Source: JABFSS01 sp964497975 (lineage in GTDB: Bacteria; Patescibacteriota; Gracilibacteria; Peribacterales; Peribacteraceae). From it: a stretch of DNA of 64,000 nt. Position 1 is the first letter of the stretch. Each line of letters opens with the position of its first letter. This document shows positions 7,709-15,577 of this stretch, in pieces. Below the pieces are notes generated by a model. That model ran no database searches, was not told the DNA's origin, and was given only the letters and a program-made list of their open reading frames with translations. Location of the stretch: NCBI GenBank assembly GCA_964497975.1, contig CAZCFO010000002.1, positions 62,001-126,000 on the forward strand, in the 5' to 3' direction. The position numbers and the translations under genes are program-made.

Positions 7709-7821
7709 GTCATGGTGAGGCGCGAGACCGCAATGACGGACGACGGTGATTGTCCTGGTGAGGTGTGAGGACGCCGCCGGCGGACGAGCCTCCCTGCCTG
7801 CCGGCAGGCAGGGAACCATAA
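7709..7821. repeat. REP-like palindromes, copies 2 and 3
   Basis: GTCATGGTGAGGCGCGAG...CAATGAC (7709-7737), then a longer copy CTGGTGAGGTGTGAGG...GAGCCTCC followed by a perfect CCTGCCTGCCGGCAGGCAGG palindrome and GGAACCAT. These fill the gap between the VirB2-like gene and the convergent secreted-protein gene. Confidence 0.65.
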
Positions 7822-7824
7822 TGC

Positions 7825-8445
7825 TTAGCGGGACGAAGACGAGGACATCGCGGCCGAGGCCGAGGAGGCTTCCCAGTACTTCGTCGAAGCTGCGGGGTAC
7901 GGGAAGACCGATCGTCCGCTTCGGACGGCCAGCTGCAGCATCAGGTCGTTCTTGATGAAGGTGGCGATCTCGGTGTCGCCCACGGGCGCCGAGATTTCGA
8001 CGGCACCCTTCAGGTCCTGTCCCATGCACCAGTACCGGTCACCCTGCCACTTGGAGGGCTGCACCCAGGTGTATCCCTTGAACTTGATGGTGCCGAAGCT
8101 GAGAGCCTCGATGCGCCCCTGCGACTGCTCCAGGTTCTTGCCGCCCCATGCCTTGAGCGCGCGCATGCGGATGATGCCGTACGAGCACTGCTCCTTGGGC
8201 ACGTAGTGCAGCGTGACGGTGCTGGTCACCGTCCTGGCGGAGTTGGTCCGCGAGAAGACGAGCGAACCCGTTCCTTTCTGGACGGTCCATTTGCCCGGGA
8301 GCCAGACCCTGCGGTCGATGAAGTCCCCCGTCGTCGATTCGGCTTTGATCGACGTGGTACCGCCGAAGCTGCGTTTGCCGTAGGCGAACGCGGCGAAAGG
8401 CATGAGAAAAATGGCGATGGCCGGGACAAGGAGGGGTTTATGCAT
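7825..8445 (-). CDS. Secreted protein of unknown function
   Basis: A 206-residue protein with a clear signal peptide (HKPLLVPAIAIFLMPFAAFA) followed by a mostly beta-predicted domain with two conserved-looking Cys (EQCSYG, RYWCMG) and several Trp. The C-terminus is a short Ala/Ser run ending SSSSSR. The ATG at 8445 is chosen because it begins the signal peptide; 32 further in-frame upstream codons are unlikely to be translated. No family recognised. The C-terminal Ser run is like the linkers in other exported proteins of this window. Confidence 0.6.
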   Translation of the reverse strand: MHKPLLVPAIAIFLMPFAAFAYGKRSFGGTTSIKAESTTGDFIDRRVWLPGKWTVQKGTGSLVFSRTNSARTVTSTVTLHYVPKEQCSYGIIRMRALKAWGGKNLEQSQGRIEALSFGTIKFKGYTWVQPSKWQGDRYWCMGQDLKGAVEISAPVGDTEIATFIKNDLMLQLAVRSGRSVFPYPAASTKYWEASSASAAMSSSSSR

Positions 8446-8712
8446 ATGGCACTCAACGTACTGAAATGCCGGTTTTGCGGCAAGTTTTCCGGAGGGTTTT
8501 CCCTCGCCGGAACTCAGAATTAACAATCTGATGATGTTCAATCGCTTGGTTCCGGAACAGTGATTGGAGGACGATTGTTGCTGCCACGGGAGGGGTTGGG
8601 AGGTCCTCCTCCCAATAAAAAAGAATAGCGAGCATGGCGAGCGTCACCAGTCGATTCCCCGCAAGGAATGACTTCCGCAATCTCCCACGGAGGAATGACG
8701 GCTGAGATCGAC

Positions 8713-8789
8713 TGGTGGGCGGTACAGGAGTCGAACCTGTGACATCCAAGGTGTAAGCTTGGCGCTCTGACCAACTGAGCTAACCGCCC
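8713..8789 (-). tRNA. tRNA-Val(UAC)
   Basis: A cloverleaf with a perfect 7-bp acceptor stem (GGGCGGT/ACCGCCC), D arm GCTC/GAGC, anticodon stem CCAAG/CTTGG with loop CTTACAC, a T arm with TTCGACT, and an encoded CCA end. Anticodon TAC reads Val GTN codons. Confidence 0.97.
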
Positions 8790-8906
8790 GCTGCCGGAAT
8801 CATCGTTCATCAGCGCCCAATGATCAAATAGACCCTCAATCCCAGCGCCATTCGGTGATTCTGAGCGATTGCTCATTGGCCGTTCTGTCTATAGACTCTA
8901 CCGGTC

Positions 8907-9128
8907 ATGGCAACCATCGCCCTCTACATCGAAGCCGTCATCGCGATCCTCCTCTCGATCTGCATCCTCCTGCAGCACCGCGTGTCGGGTCTCACCGCCA
9001 CCTTCGGGGGCGGGGGCGCCGTCTACGTGCAGCGCCGCGGCGCGGAAAAGGTGATCTACAAATTCACGATTATCCTTTCGATCGCCTTCTTCGGAATCGC
9101 GGTGCTCCTGTGGTACCTGCCTTCCTGA
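8907..9128 (+). CDS. secG: Preprotein translocase subunit SecG
   Basis: A 73-residue protein with two membrane helices (about 5-23 and 50-69) flanking the conserved cytosolic loop LLQHRVSGLTATFGGGGAVY, the SecG hallmark. Part of the SecYEG channel. A TATAGA box ends 11 nt before the ATG. The peptide-binding protein gene follows after 16 bp and is probably cotranscribed. Confidence 0.93.
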   Translation: MATIALYIEAVIAILLSICILLQHRVSGLTATFGGGGAVYVQRRGAEKVIYKFTIILSIAFFGIAVLLWYLPS

Positions 9129-9144
9129 TCCGTCCTCCCACCCG

Positions 9145-11349
9145 ATGCGACGCATCCTGCAACTCCTCTCCGCGATGACACGCTGGGAGAGGTGGATCCT
9201 CTCCATGCTCGTGCTCCTGCTCATCGTGAGCATGGCCGGCCTGCTGCGGCTGTTTTACCTGCGGAACACGGTTCTCGTTCCCGCAAGCGGCGGAACGTAC
9301 ATCGAAGGGTCGGTCGGCGAGCTGCTGCCGCTCAACCCGTGGTTCATCGTGCAGAACGACGTGAACCGCGACATCGTCTCGCTCGTCTTCTCGGGCCTCC
9401 TCCGCTACAACCCCCAGACCAAGAAGATCGAGGAGGACCTCGCGACGATGCAGGTCTCCAAGGACGCCAAGGTCTACACGCTGACGTTGCGGGACAACAT
9501 CTTCTGGCACGATTCGACGGAAGACGCCCCCCATCCCGTCACCGCAGACGACGTCCTCTTCACCTTCAAGACCGCCCAGGACCCCACGTTTCCCAACACG
9601 CTCCTGCAGCAGAATTTCGTCGGCGTGAACATCGACAAGATCGACGAGAAAACCGTGCGGTTCATCCTGGAGGATCCCTACAGTTTCTTCCCCAGCAACC
9701 TCACGCTCGGCCTGCTGCCCAAAAAATCCTTCGAGGGTATTCCCGTGGAGCGACTCGATCAGACCGTCGACTTCGGCTTCGAACCCGTCGGGGCCGGCCC
9801 CTACCGGGTCAAATCCGTCGTCCGGACCGACATCAGCACCGAAGTCACGCTCGAGCGCTTCCAGCGCTCGCTTGTCCCCATCCACCGGCTCGACCGCGTG
9901 GTGTTCCGCATCTTCCCCGATTACTCGTCGCTCCTTTCCGATCTCGGCAACATCCAGGGCGTGCGCCTCGTGCCCCGCAATGACGAGGGCCAGCCCATCA
10001 TCCCGCGGCGGTTCACCACCAAGACCTACTCGCTTCCGCAGTACGTGGCGCTCTTCTTCAATATGGACCGTCCCGCGCTCCAGGACGAGAAACTGCGCAT
10101 CGGCCTGCAGCAGGGCACCGACAAGCAGGCGATCGTCGACGCGCTGAACGAATCCGTGATCGTCGACACTCCCCTCCTTGAGCTCGATACCGCCGACTGG
10201 CGCTACAAATTCGATCCCGACGCCGCCCAGGGCGCGCTGGTCGCCTCGCGCTGGAACCTGCCCGAACGGTACCGCCTGCAGCGCGTGCTGGAGCGCGAGG
10301 ATGCGAATGCCGCCGGGCTCGTCCATCCCGTCTCCGTGGCGCTGCTCCAGGAGGGCGGCGTGCTGACGCTCTCGGGCGCGTACACGTCCATCCCGCGCGA
10401 CGCGAAAATCAACGGCGTCGCGATCCGCCCAACTCCCGTCGGTTCCGAGGCGTGGTACGCCGACCTCCCGATGTTCCGCGGAACCGGCTCGCTGCTCCCG
10501 GGAGAAAACCTGGTGAAGGTGACGGCCGGCAAGGGCCGAGTCGTCGACTCTTTTTACGTCTACGGCGCAAAGGATATGGCCGAATACAACCGCGCCATGG
10601 AGGAGCGACGGCTGGCGCTGCTGTACCGCGCCACCCGCAACAACGCCGCTCCCGCGGGCAAGGGCGTGACGATCGCCAACCTGGCCATGGAGCAGGGCAT
10701 GCTCCGCCTGCGCGTTCCGTCCGATCCCCTCCCCACCCGCGTCAATGAGAAGGGCGAGCCCCTCCACATCACGCTGGTCACGAGCGACGCGCCTCCCTCC
10801 TACCGCACGGTGGCGGAGGAGGTGAAGCGCCAGTGGGCGAAGCTGGGCGTCGACGTGGGCATCGACGTCCTGCCCATGCGCGACTTTGAGGACCGGCTGC
10901 TGCGCCGCAAGTACGACGTCGTCCTGTTCGGCCAGTCGCTGCTCGACAACCTCGACAGCTATCCGTACTGGCATTCCAGCGGCATTCAGAAGCTGACCGG
11001 CAAGGATGCCGACCTCCGGCAGGACGCCTACAACCTGTCCCAGTACGTCTCGTTCAAGGCCGACACGCTCCTCGAAACCGTGCGCCGGACGACCGACGAG
11101 AAGGAGCGTCAGGACGCCCTCAAGGGGCTGCGCGAGATCCTCAAGCAGGACGCGCCGGCGATTTTCCTCTACTCGCCCATGTACGTGTTCGCCCATCACC
11201 AGGATATTTTCGGCATCGAGCTGGGGTCACTGTCACTCCACAGCGACCGCTTTTTGACCCTCTACAAGTGGTATGTGAAGCGCGAGCGGATCTTCAAGCC
11301 GGGCGAGGGTTGGACATCGTTCTTCTCCTGGCTCCCGTCGATATTGTAA
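9145..11349 (+). CDS. Membrane-anchored oligopeptide-binding protein (SBP_bac_5) with an inserted beta domain
   Basis: A 734-residue family 5 solute-binding protein. An N-terminal anchor helix (WILSMLVLLLIVSMAGLL) without a lipobox replaces the usual lipoprotein signal. The fold is seen in LNPWFIVQNDVNRDIVSLVF, TADDVLFTFKTAQDP, FNMDRPALQDEKLRIGLQQG and the C-terminal PAIFLYSPMYVFAHHQDI. Around residues 395-475 an extra segment (AKINGVAIRPT, then SLLPGENLVKVTAGKG) looks like an Ig-like beta sandwich inserted in the binding protein, explaining a length well above the usual 500-600. No ABC permease or ATPase is adjacent, so the transport partner is unknown. Confidence 0.9.
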   Translation: MRRILQLLSAMTRWERWILSMLVLLLIVSMAGLLRLFYLRNTVLVPASGGTYIEGSVGELLPLNPWFIVQNDVNRDIVSLVFSGLLRYNPQTKKIEEDLATMQVSKDAKVYTLTLRDNIFWHDSTEDAPHPVTADDVLFTFKTAQDPTFPNTLLQQNFVGVNIDKIDEKTVRFILEDPYSFFPSNLTLGLLPKKSFEGIPVERLDQTVDFGFEPVGAGPYRVKSVVRTDISTEVTLERFQRSLVPIHRLDRVVFRIFPDYSSLLSDLGNIQGVRLVPRNDEGQPIIPRRFTTKTYSLPQYVALFFNMDRPALQDEKLRIGLQQGTDKQAIVDALNESVIVDTPLLELDTADWRYKFDPDAAQGALVASRWNLPERYRLQRVLEREDANAAGLVHPVSVALLQEGGVLTLSGAYTSIPRDAKINGVAIRPTPVGSEAWYADLPMFRGTGSLLPGENLVKVTAGKGRVVDSFYVYGAKDMAEYNRAMEERRLALLYRATRNNAAPAGKGVTIANLAMEQGMLRLRVPSDPLPTRVNEKGEPLHITLVTSDAPPSYRTVAEEVKRQWAKLGVDVGIDVLPMRDFEDRLLRRKYDVVLFGQSLLDNLDSYPYWHSSGIQKLTGKDADLRQDAYNLSQYVSFKADTLLETVRRTTDEKERQDALKGLREILKQDAPAIFLYSPMYVFAHHQDIFGIELGSLSLHSDRFLTLYKWYVKRERIFKPGEGWTSFFSWLPSIL

Positions 11350-11532
11350 AATGCCGTGAATCGTCAAAACGAAGCGAAAAAAACGAATTCACATCCTTTT
11401 GCCTCTTAATGCAAGTCCAGCCGCGTCACCGCGTGCGAGGATTGACGTCTCAGTGATCAGCGCGTACCATTTCGCGGCTCTGTAGAGAGCGGAATATCTC
11501 ACTCCCGCGCAATGCAATCACTCCTCGACGAC

Positions 11533-12018
11533 ATGGAACTCCTCCTCCTCGAAGACATCACCGGCGTGGGCAAGCGCAACGACATCATCGTCGTGGGCGA
11601 CGGCTTCGCGCTCAACTGCCTCCTTCCCCAGCGGAAGGCCCTCGTCGCGACCCCCACCGTCCGCAAGCGCTACGCCGACCAGATCAAGCGCCGCGCCGAA
11701 GAGCGCGAGCATGACCGCAAGATGCAGCAGGAGGCGGCCGACATGATTCTCGGCAAGATCGTGCACTTCACCCGCAAGGTGGCCAAGACCGACAAGCTCT
11801 ATGCCGCGATCACGGCCAAGGACATCAGCGAGGCCCTCGCATCCGAGCACTCCATCAACGTGGCTCCCGACGACATCCAGATCGCCGATCCCATCAAGTC
11901 CGTCGGCAACGTCCAGGTGCAGGTCCGCATGGCCGGCCAGATGTTCCCGGTGCAGATCAGCGTGATGCGCGAGCAGACGGCGCCCAAGGCGGAGCCGGTC
12001 GAGAAGAAGGCCGCGTAA
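11533..12018 (+). CDS. rplI: 50S ribosomal protein bL9
   Basis: A 161-residue protein with the N-terminal bL9 domain (LLLEDITGVGKRNDIIVVGD, then GFALNCLLPQRKA), the long connecting helix (RRAEEREHDRKMQQEAADMI) and the C-terminal domain. The ATG at 11533 matches the family start; an in-frame ATG at 11512 would add seven residues and cannot be excluded. The C-terminus has a short Lys/Ala extension. bL9 is reported missing from some CPR lineages, so its presence helps narrow the taxonomy. Confidence 0.95.
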   Translation: MELLLLEDITGVGKRNDIIVVGDGFALNCLLPQRKALVATPTVRKRYADQIKRRAEEREHDRKMQQEAADMILGKIVHFTRKVAKTDKLYAAITAKDISEALASEHSINVAPDDIQIADPIKSVGNVQVQVRMAGQMFPVQISVMREQTAPKAEPVEKKAA

Positions 12019-12048
12019 CATCACTACGGAACGTTCAATTCCCGTCGG

Positions 12049-12636
12049 TCAGACCCGTTGTTTGCGATGCCGTCGCATGACCGTTGCGACGATTCTTCCG
12101 CGCGGATCGATCAGCCGTAAAAGCCGGAAGATGATTTCCCATCGCTTTTCCGAGGATGTCCGCGGCGGATCCACCGAGTCAGGTACGTTTCCCAGGAGCG
12201 GGGAATCCACCAGCGCATCGCGCACGGAGAGAGGCCAGACGTCATACCCGTATGCACGCAGATAGGCAGCCATGCGGGCAGCATTCCTTTGTCCCGCAAT
12301 CAGCGTGACTGTCGCGGATCCGCCGTCATCACGCGCCCGCAGCATGCTCGCGACATTGCCGGCGCTTGCCGCGGTATCAAGCGACTCTTCGTCGAGCAGG
12401 ATGGCGTCCGCGGGGAGAGCGTTCCCCGGTCGGGACAGCACATACTCCTTCATCCAACGGGCTTCGGAGATGCCCGCCGCGCCTGCCGTCCGTCCGCCGC
12501 TGCAGAGCAGCAGGCTTCCGGGATTGTTCTCGCACACGGCGGCAGCGGCCTCCGCCCGGAACCGTGACGTCTGCCCGCCCACGCCGGCGCCGAGGACGAC
12601 GATCACGGATGCCGGAGGATCAGAATATTCATTCAT
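12049..12636 (-). CDS. YdcF/SanA-like (DUF218) protein
   Basis: A 195-residue protein with the DUF218 pattern: VIVVLGAGVGGQTSRFRAEA, LLLCSGGRTAGAAGISEARW, then LLDEESLDTAASAGNVASML. The family includes YdcF and SanA, linked to envelope integrity and nucleotide or lipid-precursor binding; the exact reaction is not established. The ATG at 12636 is chosen because the alternative at 12702 lies upstream of a rho-independent terminator (12643-12684) that belongs to the cold-shock gene. A C-terminal basic tail is present. Confidence 0.75.
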   Translation of the reverse strand: MNEYSDPPASVIVVLGAGVGGQTSRFRAEAAAAVCENNPGSLLLCSGGRTAGAAGISEARWMKEYVLSRPGNALPADAILLDEESLDTAASAGNVASMLRARDDGGSATVTLIAGQRNAARMAAYLRAYGYDVWPLSVRDALVDSPLLGNVPDSVDPPRTSSEKRWEIIFRLLRLIDPRGRIVATVMRRHRKQRV

Positions 12637-12642
12637 GGGATA

Positions 12643-12684
12643 GCAAAAACTACCCCGCGGCCTGCTTGTGAGCAAATCGCGGGG
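12643..12684 (-). terminator. Rho-independent terminator of the cold-shock gene
   Basis: On the minus strand CCCCGCG (12684-12678) pairs with CGCGGGG (12659-12653) and is followed by TAGTTTTTGC. It separates the cold-shock gene from the YdcF-like gene and decides the start of the latter. Confidence 0.75.
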
Positions 12685-12701
12685 TGTCTTGCGTTCGGGC
12701 A

Positions 12702-12968
12702 TTACGCAGCCATGCTCTCGTTGACCGGAGCGTCGGCAGCCTCATCGTCGCCGGCCACCGTCGTCTCGCCCGCCTGGACGATCACGACATTGGAGGCCTT
12801 CGGGCCCTTTTCGCCCTTCTCGATGTCGAATTGCACCATCGCGCCGACCGGCAGGTTTTCGTACTGCCCGTTGCAGGCGCTGTGATGGAAGAAGACGTCC
12901 GCAGAGCCGTCGACGGAGATGAATCCGAAGCCCTTGTCGGTCTTCGTCTTGATAATTCCTGTAGCCAT
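12702..12968 (-). CDS. csp: Cold-shock domain protein
   Basis: An 88-residue protein. Residues 1-66 are a cold-shock domain with RNP1 KGFGFI and RNP2 DVFFHH, binding single-stranded RNA or DNA as an RNA chaperone. A short acidic tail of about 20 residues (GDDEAADAPVNES) extends the usual 65-70 residue length. The ATG at 12968 begins the domain, and a TACACT box with a -35-like TCAACA 17 bp further upstream lies just before it. Confidence 0.96.
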   Translation of the reverse strand: MATGIIKTKTDKGFGFISVDGSADVFFHHSACNGQYENLPVGAMVQFDIEKGEKGPKASNVVIVQAGETTVAGDDEAADAPVNESMAA

Positions 12969-13098
12969 GAAAAGTGTAGAAAAAATAAAAGTGTCTGTTG
13001 AGACAGCTGAGCGTACGCTTTTTCGCATGGGAAAGCCATGATTTCGGACCACTAATTAGGAAAAACGGGAAAGCAGGCGTAGACTGCCTCCAGCACCT

Positions 13099-13362
13099 TT
13101 GCGGCTGCTTCCCCACCGTTCTATCCACCAGAAAAACCACGAATATTGCCCCGCCAGCGGGTGCGGCAAGCCTACCAAAGGCAAGCCGTACTGCCCGCAG
13201 CACATGTCACTCAGCGCCCGGCGGAAGCTCCCGGAGGGCCTGCATGCCAACATCCGGTCGGGCTGCTGCGACGCCAAATGCGTGATTGGCGAGGCGCACG
13301 ACAGCGGCGAACAGTACTGCACCGAGTGCAAGCAGCCGTGCAACTGGAAGGTGAAGATCTGA
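13099..13362 (+). CDS. Small Cys/His-rich (zinc-finger-like) protein
   Basis: Up to 87 residues. Two putative metal-binding clusters are seen: YCPASGCGKPTKGKPYCPQH (C-x5-C-x9-C-x2-H) and a second with CCDAKC ... YCTECKQPC. The first resembles the CG-x-P-x3-GKPYC-x2-H zinc knuckle also found at the C-terminus of GcrA-type proteins, but no full GcrA domain is present. The listed start is a TTG and is uncertain; no ATG exists before the first cluster. It lies between the cold-shock gene (divergent) and tRNA-Ile. Function unknown; probably a nucleic-acid- or zinc-binding protein. Confidence 0.5.
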   Translation: MRLLPHRSIHQKNHEYCPASGCGKPTKGKPYCPQHMSLSARRKLPEGLHANIRSGCCDAKCVIGEAHDSGEQYCTECKQPCNWKVKI

Positions 13363-13369
13363 AGTTTCG

Positions 13370-13446
13370 TGGTGGGCCAGGGGGGATTTGAACCACCGAC
13401 CACCGGTTTATAAGTCCGGTGCTCTAACCAACTGAGCTACTGGCCC
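13370..13446 (-). tRNA. tRNA-Ile(UAU)
   Basis: Acceptor stem GGGCCAG/CTGGCCC, D arm GCTC/GAGC, anticodon loop CTTATAA with anticodon TAT (reads AUA), T loop TTCAAAT, encoded CCA. One mismatch each is seen in the anticodon stem (A-A at its base) and the T stem (T-C), so it is slightly degenerate but complete. The usual bacterial AUA decoder has a CAT anticodon modified by TilS; a genuine UAU tRNA would be an alternative solution. Confidence 0.85.
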
Positions 13447-13479
13447 AAGATTTGACGATCGCGGAAGGAAAGAACAGGG

Positions 13480-13541
13480 ATCGAGCCTTTGTATTTGTCG
13501 GCTCGGCATTCGCCTCGCCGGCCAACTGAGCTACTGGCCCA
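13480..13541 (-). pseudogene. tRNA-like remnant sharing the 5' half of tRNA-Ile(UAU)
   Basis: Twenty bases at 13522-13541 (CCAACTGAGCTACTGGCCCA on the + strand) repeat 13428-13447 exactly. Further 3' (minus strand) the D stem is broken, there is a T-loop-like GGCTCGATCCC, and no sequence pairs with the acceptor 5' strand. It reads as a partial duplication of the neighbouring tRNA. Confidence 0.6.
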
Positions 13542-13620
13542 CGCAAGAATCCTAGCAGAGGTGCATTTTTTCGTCTGGAAGTCGTTCTTTTGCAGAAAAT
13601 GCATTGGATGAACGGAATCA

Positions 13621-13649
13621 TTGACCCGTGCGCGGATTTTCATCATGCT
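13621..13649 (+). promoter_or_regulatory. Promoter of the Gmad2-like lipoprotein gene
   Basis: TTGACC, 17-bp spacer, CATGCT; six nt separate the -10 from ATG 13656, predicting a leaderless mRNA and fixing the start at the signal peptide. Confidence 0.6.
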
Positions 13650-13655
13650 TGCTGC

Positions 13656-14099
13656 ATGACCCGCTTCGCTCCTCTCCTCTGCGCACTGCTCCTCGTCGCA
13701 GCCTGCACCCCCGTGCCGTCGGACGGCGATCCCGGGGAATCCTCATCCTCCGCTGTCGTGTCCTCTGTCGCCTCCTCGGCGATGGACGGTGATATCATCG
13801 TCGACTCCCCCGCTCCGGATGCGGTCGTGAAGAGCCCGCTGACCGTCACGGGCAAGGCGCGTGGCACCTGGTACTTTGAGGCCTCGTTCCCCGTCCGGCT
13901 TCTGGATGCCGACGGCAACGAGCTGGCGCTGGTGCCGGCACAGGCGCAGGGCGAGTGGATGACGGAAGACTTTGTGCCTTTCAGCGCGACCCTCACCTTC
14001 GCGACGAGCGCCAAGGCCGGCACGCTGGTACTGCAAAAAGACAATCCCTCCGGACTGCCCGAGAACGACAAGAGCGTGAGCATTCCGGTGCGGTTCTGA
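13656..14099 (+). CDS. Lipoprotein with a Gmad2-like immunoglobulin domain
   Basis: A 147-residue exported protein: signal peptide with lipobox LLVAAC (lipidated Cys near residue 17), a short Ser-rich linker, then a beta-sandwich beginning IIVDSPAPDAVVKSPLTVTG with GTWYFEASFPVRLLDADGNE. This matches Gmad2, the Ig-like domain first described with sporulation GerM proteins and frequent in CPR secreted proteins. ATG 13656 is favoured over ATG 13590 by the signal peptide and the promoter. Its stop lies 3 bp from that of the convergent cca. Role unknown. Confidence 0.72.
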   Translation: MTRFAPLLCALLLVAACTPVPSDGDPGESSSSAVVSSVASSAMDGDIIVDSPAPDAVVKSPLTVTGKARGTWYFEASFPVRLLDADGNELALVPAQAQGEWMTEDFVPFSATLTFATSAKAGTLVLQKDNPSGLPENDKSVSIPVRF

Positions 14100-14102
14100 T
14101 CG

Positions 14103-15449
14103 TCAGGCGAGCTTGCGGATGAACGCCTTCGCCTCCTCCCTGGAGGTGATCGTCTTCTTTGCCTGCGCCTCGTGCAGCTCTTTGAGGATTTTGCCGACGC
14201 CCGCGCCTTGCTTGATTCCCAGAATCTCCATCACTTCCTGACCCGTGAGCAGGGGCTTTGCGGGCCGCGGATGGGCGTCCAGAAACGCGTGATAATCCTT
14301 CACGATGCTGTCATACAGATCAAAATTCGCGGGGGTGGTTCCGGCGATATCCAGATAGAACACCTGCAGCAGCTCCGCGAACCAGGGATGAAAGTACCAG
14401 TGGGCCTTGCGGTCCTCCGGCATCTCCAGGAACGTCATCGACATGTGGTGGCGCACGAGCCAGTCGAGCTTCTCGATGCGCCTGCCCGGACACTGCATCC
14501 GCTTGAGCGCGGCGGTGAGCAAATCCGCCGAAATCGTCGCGTGATGATCGAAGCGGATCCTTTCTTTGAGACTGAACGTCTGCGCCTTGCCGCAGTCATG
14601 GAAGAGCGCCGCGATCCGCGTGTCGGGGGTATCCTCCTCCCGGAAGTTCCGGAGGCATTGCATCGTGTGGTCCCACACGTCGCCTTCCTTGTGGTAATCC
14701 GCGGGCTGCGGGATGCCTTTGCAGACGTGGAGCTCGGGCAGGACGCGGCTCATGATGCCCAGCTCCCACAGGTCCTCCAGGGCGCGGTCGGGATGGGGTC
14801 CGGCGAGCATCTTCTCCAGCTCCTCGAGCACGCGCCCGCCGGAGAGCACGTCGATCATCGGCGCCTGTTCCCGCAGGGCGGCATAGGTTTCGGGGTGGTA
14901 TTGCCCGGACAGCCGCGCGCGGAACCGCACCGCGCGGAGGATGCGCAGGGCGTCGTGCTTGATGCGGATGGCAGGCTCGCCGATGAACCGGATCAGGCGT
15001 TCCTTCAGGTCGGCTTCGCCGCCGAAGGGGTCGTACAGTTCGCGTGAGACGGGATTCCAGTACATCGCGTTCACCGTGAAGTCGCGGCGCTTGGCGTCCT
15101 GCTGCCGCGTACCGAACGTTACCGCCTCGGGGTGGCGGCCGTCGCTCGCGTCATCATCCTCGCGAAAGGTCGTGATCTCGAAGACGTCGTCGCCCAGGAG
15201 CACCCGGACGCTCCCGAAGCGCGTGCCTTCGTCCTTCGAGCGCTTGAAGAGCCTGGCGGCCTCCTCCGGCTTTGCGGCCGTCGCGATGTCGATATCGGCC
15301 GGAACGTGCCCCTGCAGCATGTCGCGCACGCAGCCGCCCACCCACCACGTGTCGTGACCGGCGTCCTGCAGTGTCTCGGCGATCTTGTACGCCCGTTCGC
15401 CGTGCGGCGACGCGAGCGTGCGGGTGATGATGTCCTTGGCGAGCGGCAT
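14103..15449 (-). CDS. cca: CCA tRNA nucleotidyltransferase / poly(A) polymerase family
   Basis: A 448-residue enzyme adding or repairing the 3' CCA of tRNAs. Head: WWVGGCVRDMLQGHVPADID with the catalytic DxD. Then the flexible RFGSVRVLL region, the RRDFTVNAMYW motif B, an RNA-binding part (ALRILRAVRFRARL) and a C-terminal HD domain (ALFHDCGKAQTF). Four tRNA genes in this window already encode CCA, so a repair role is likely for those. The start region abuts an inverted repeat (15458-15519) that also supplies -10-like hexamers. Confidence 0.95.
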   Translation of the reverse strand: MPLAKDIITRTLASPHGERAYKIAETLQDAGHDTWWVGGCVRDMLQGHVPADIDIATAAKPEEAARLFKRSKDEGTRFGSVRVLLGDDVFEITTFREDDDASDGRHPEAVTFGTRQQDAKRRDFTVNAMYWNPVSRELYDPFGGEADLKERLIRFIGEPAIRIKHDALRILRAVRFRARLSGQYHPETYAALREQAPMIDVLSGGRVLEELEKMLAGPHPDRALEDLWELGIMSRVLPELHVCKGIPQPADYHKEGDVWDHTMQCLRNFREEDTPDTRIAALFHDCGKAQTFSLKERIRFDHHATISADLLTAALKRMQCPGRRIEKLDWLVRHHMSMTFLEMPEDRKAHWYFHPWFAELLQVFYLDIAGTTPANFDLYDSIVKDYHAFLDAHPRPAKPLLTGQEVMEILGIKQGAGVGKILKELHEAQAKKTITSREEAKAFIRKLA

Positions 15450-15457
15450 ATGGAAAG

Positions 15458-15519
15458 AATCATGAATTATGAATCCTGAAGCAAGGAGAACGTGTGTCGA
15501 AATTCATGATTTGTGATTC
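15458..15519. repeat. Inverted repeat AATCATGAATTATGAATCC / AATTCATGATTTGTGATTC
   Basis: Arms at 15458-15476 and 15501-15519 are inverted, imperfect and AT-rich, lying just upstream of cca and downstream of the 882-residue gene. Built like the other snap-back elements of the window, with iterated ATGAATTATGAATC-type units. Confidence 0.7.
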
Positions 15520-15577
15520 ACCGCCTGCAGCACGGGAATTTGTGCCGATGGGCGGCATGCAGACAGGCGTGCCCGAA

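Noticed and set aside
7745..7821. CRISPR-like repeat clusters among the palindromes at 7.6-7.8, 50.0 and 58.0 kb
   Set aside because: Copies are not evenly spaced, not identical, and there are no spacers or cas genes; they are REP-like elements.
8596..8615. Perfect hairpin TTGGGAGG/CCTCCCAA between tRNA-Val and the secreted-protein gene
   Set aside because: The adjacent A/T run is on the wrong side for a terminator in either direction, and no gene end matches; left as an unexplained hairpin.
9070..11199. A 709-codon minus-strand frame opposite the peptide-binding protein
   Set aside because: Antisense shadow; the + strand matches SBP_bac_5 throughout.
12637..12702. N-terminal extension of the YdcF-like protein to the ATG at 12702 (overlapping the cold-shock stop)
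   Set aside because: A rho-independent terminator lies inside the extension, so the region is a 3' end rather than coding.
13480..13541. A second complete tRNA next to tRNA-Ile
   Set aside because: Only the 5' 20 bases match; no acceptor partner, broken D stem. Listed as a remnant instead.
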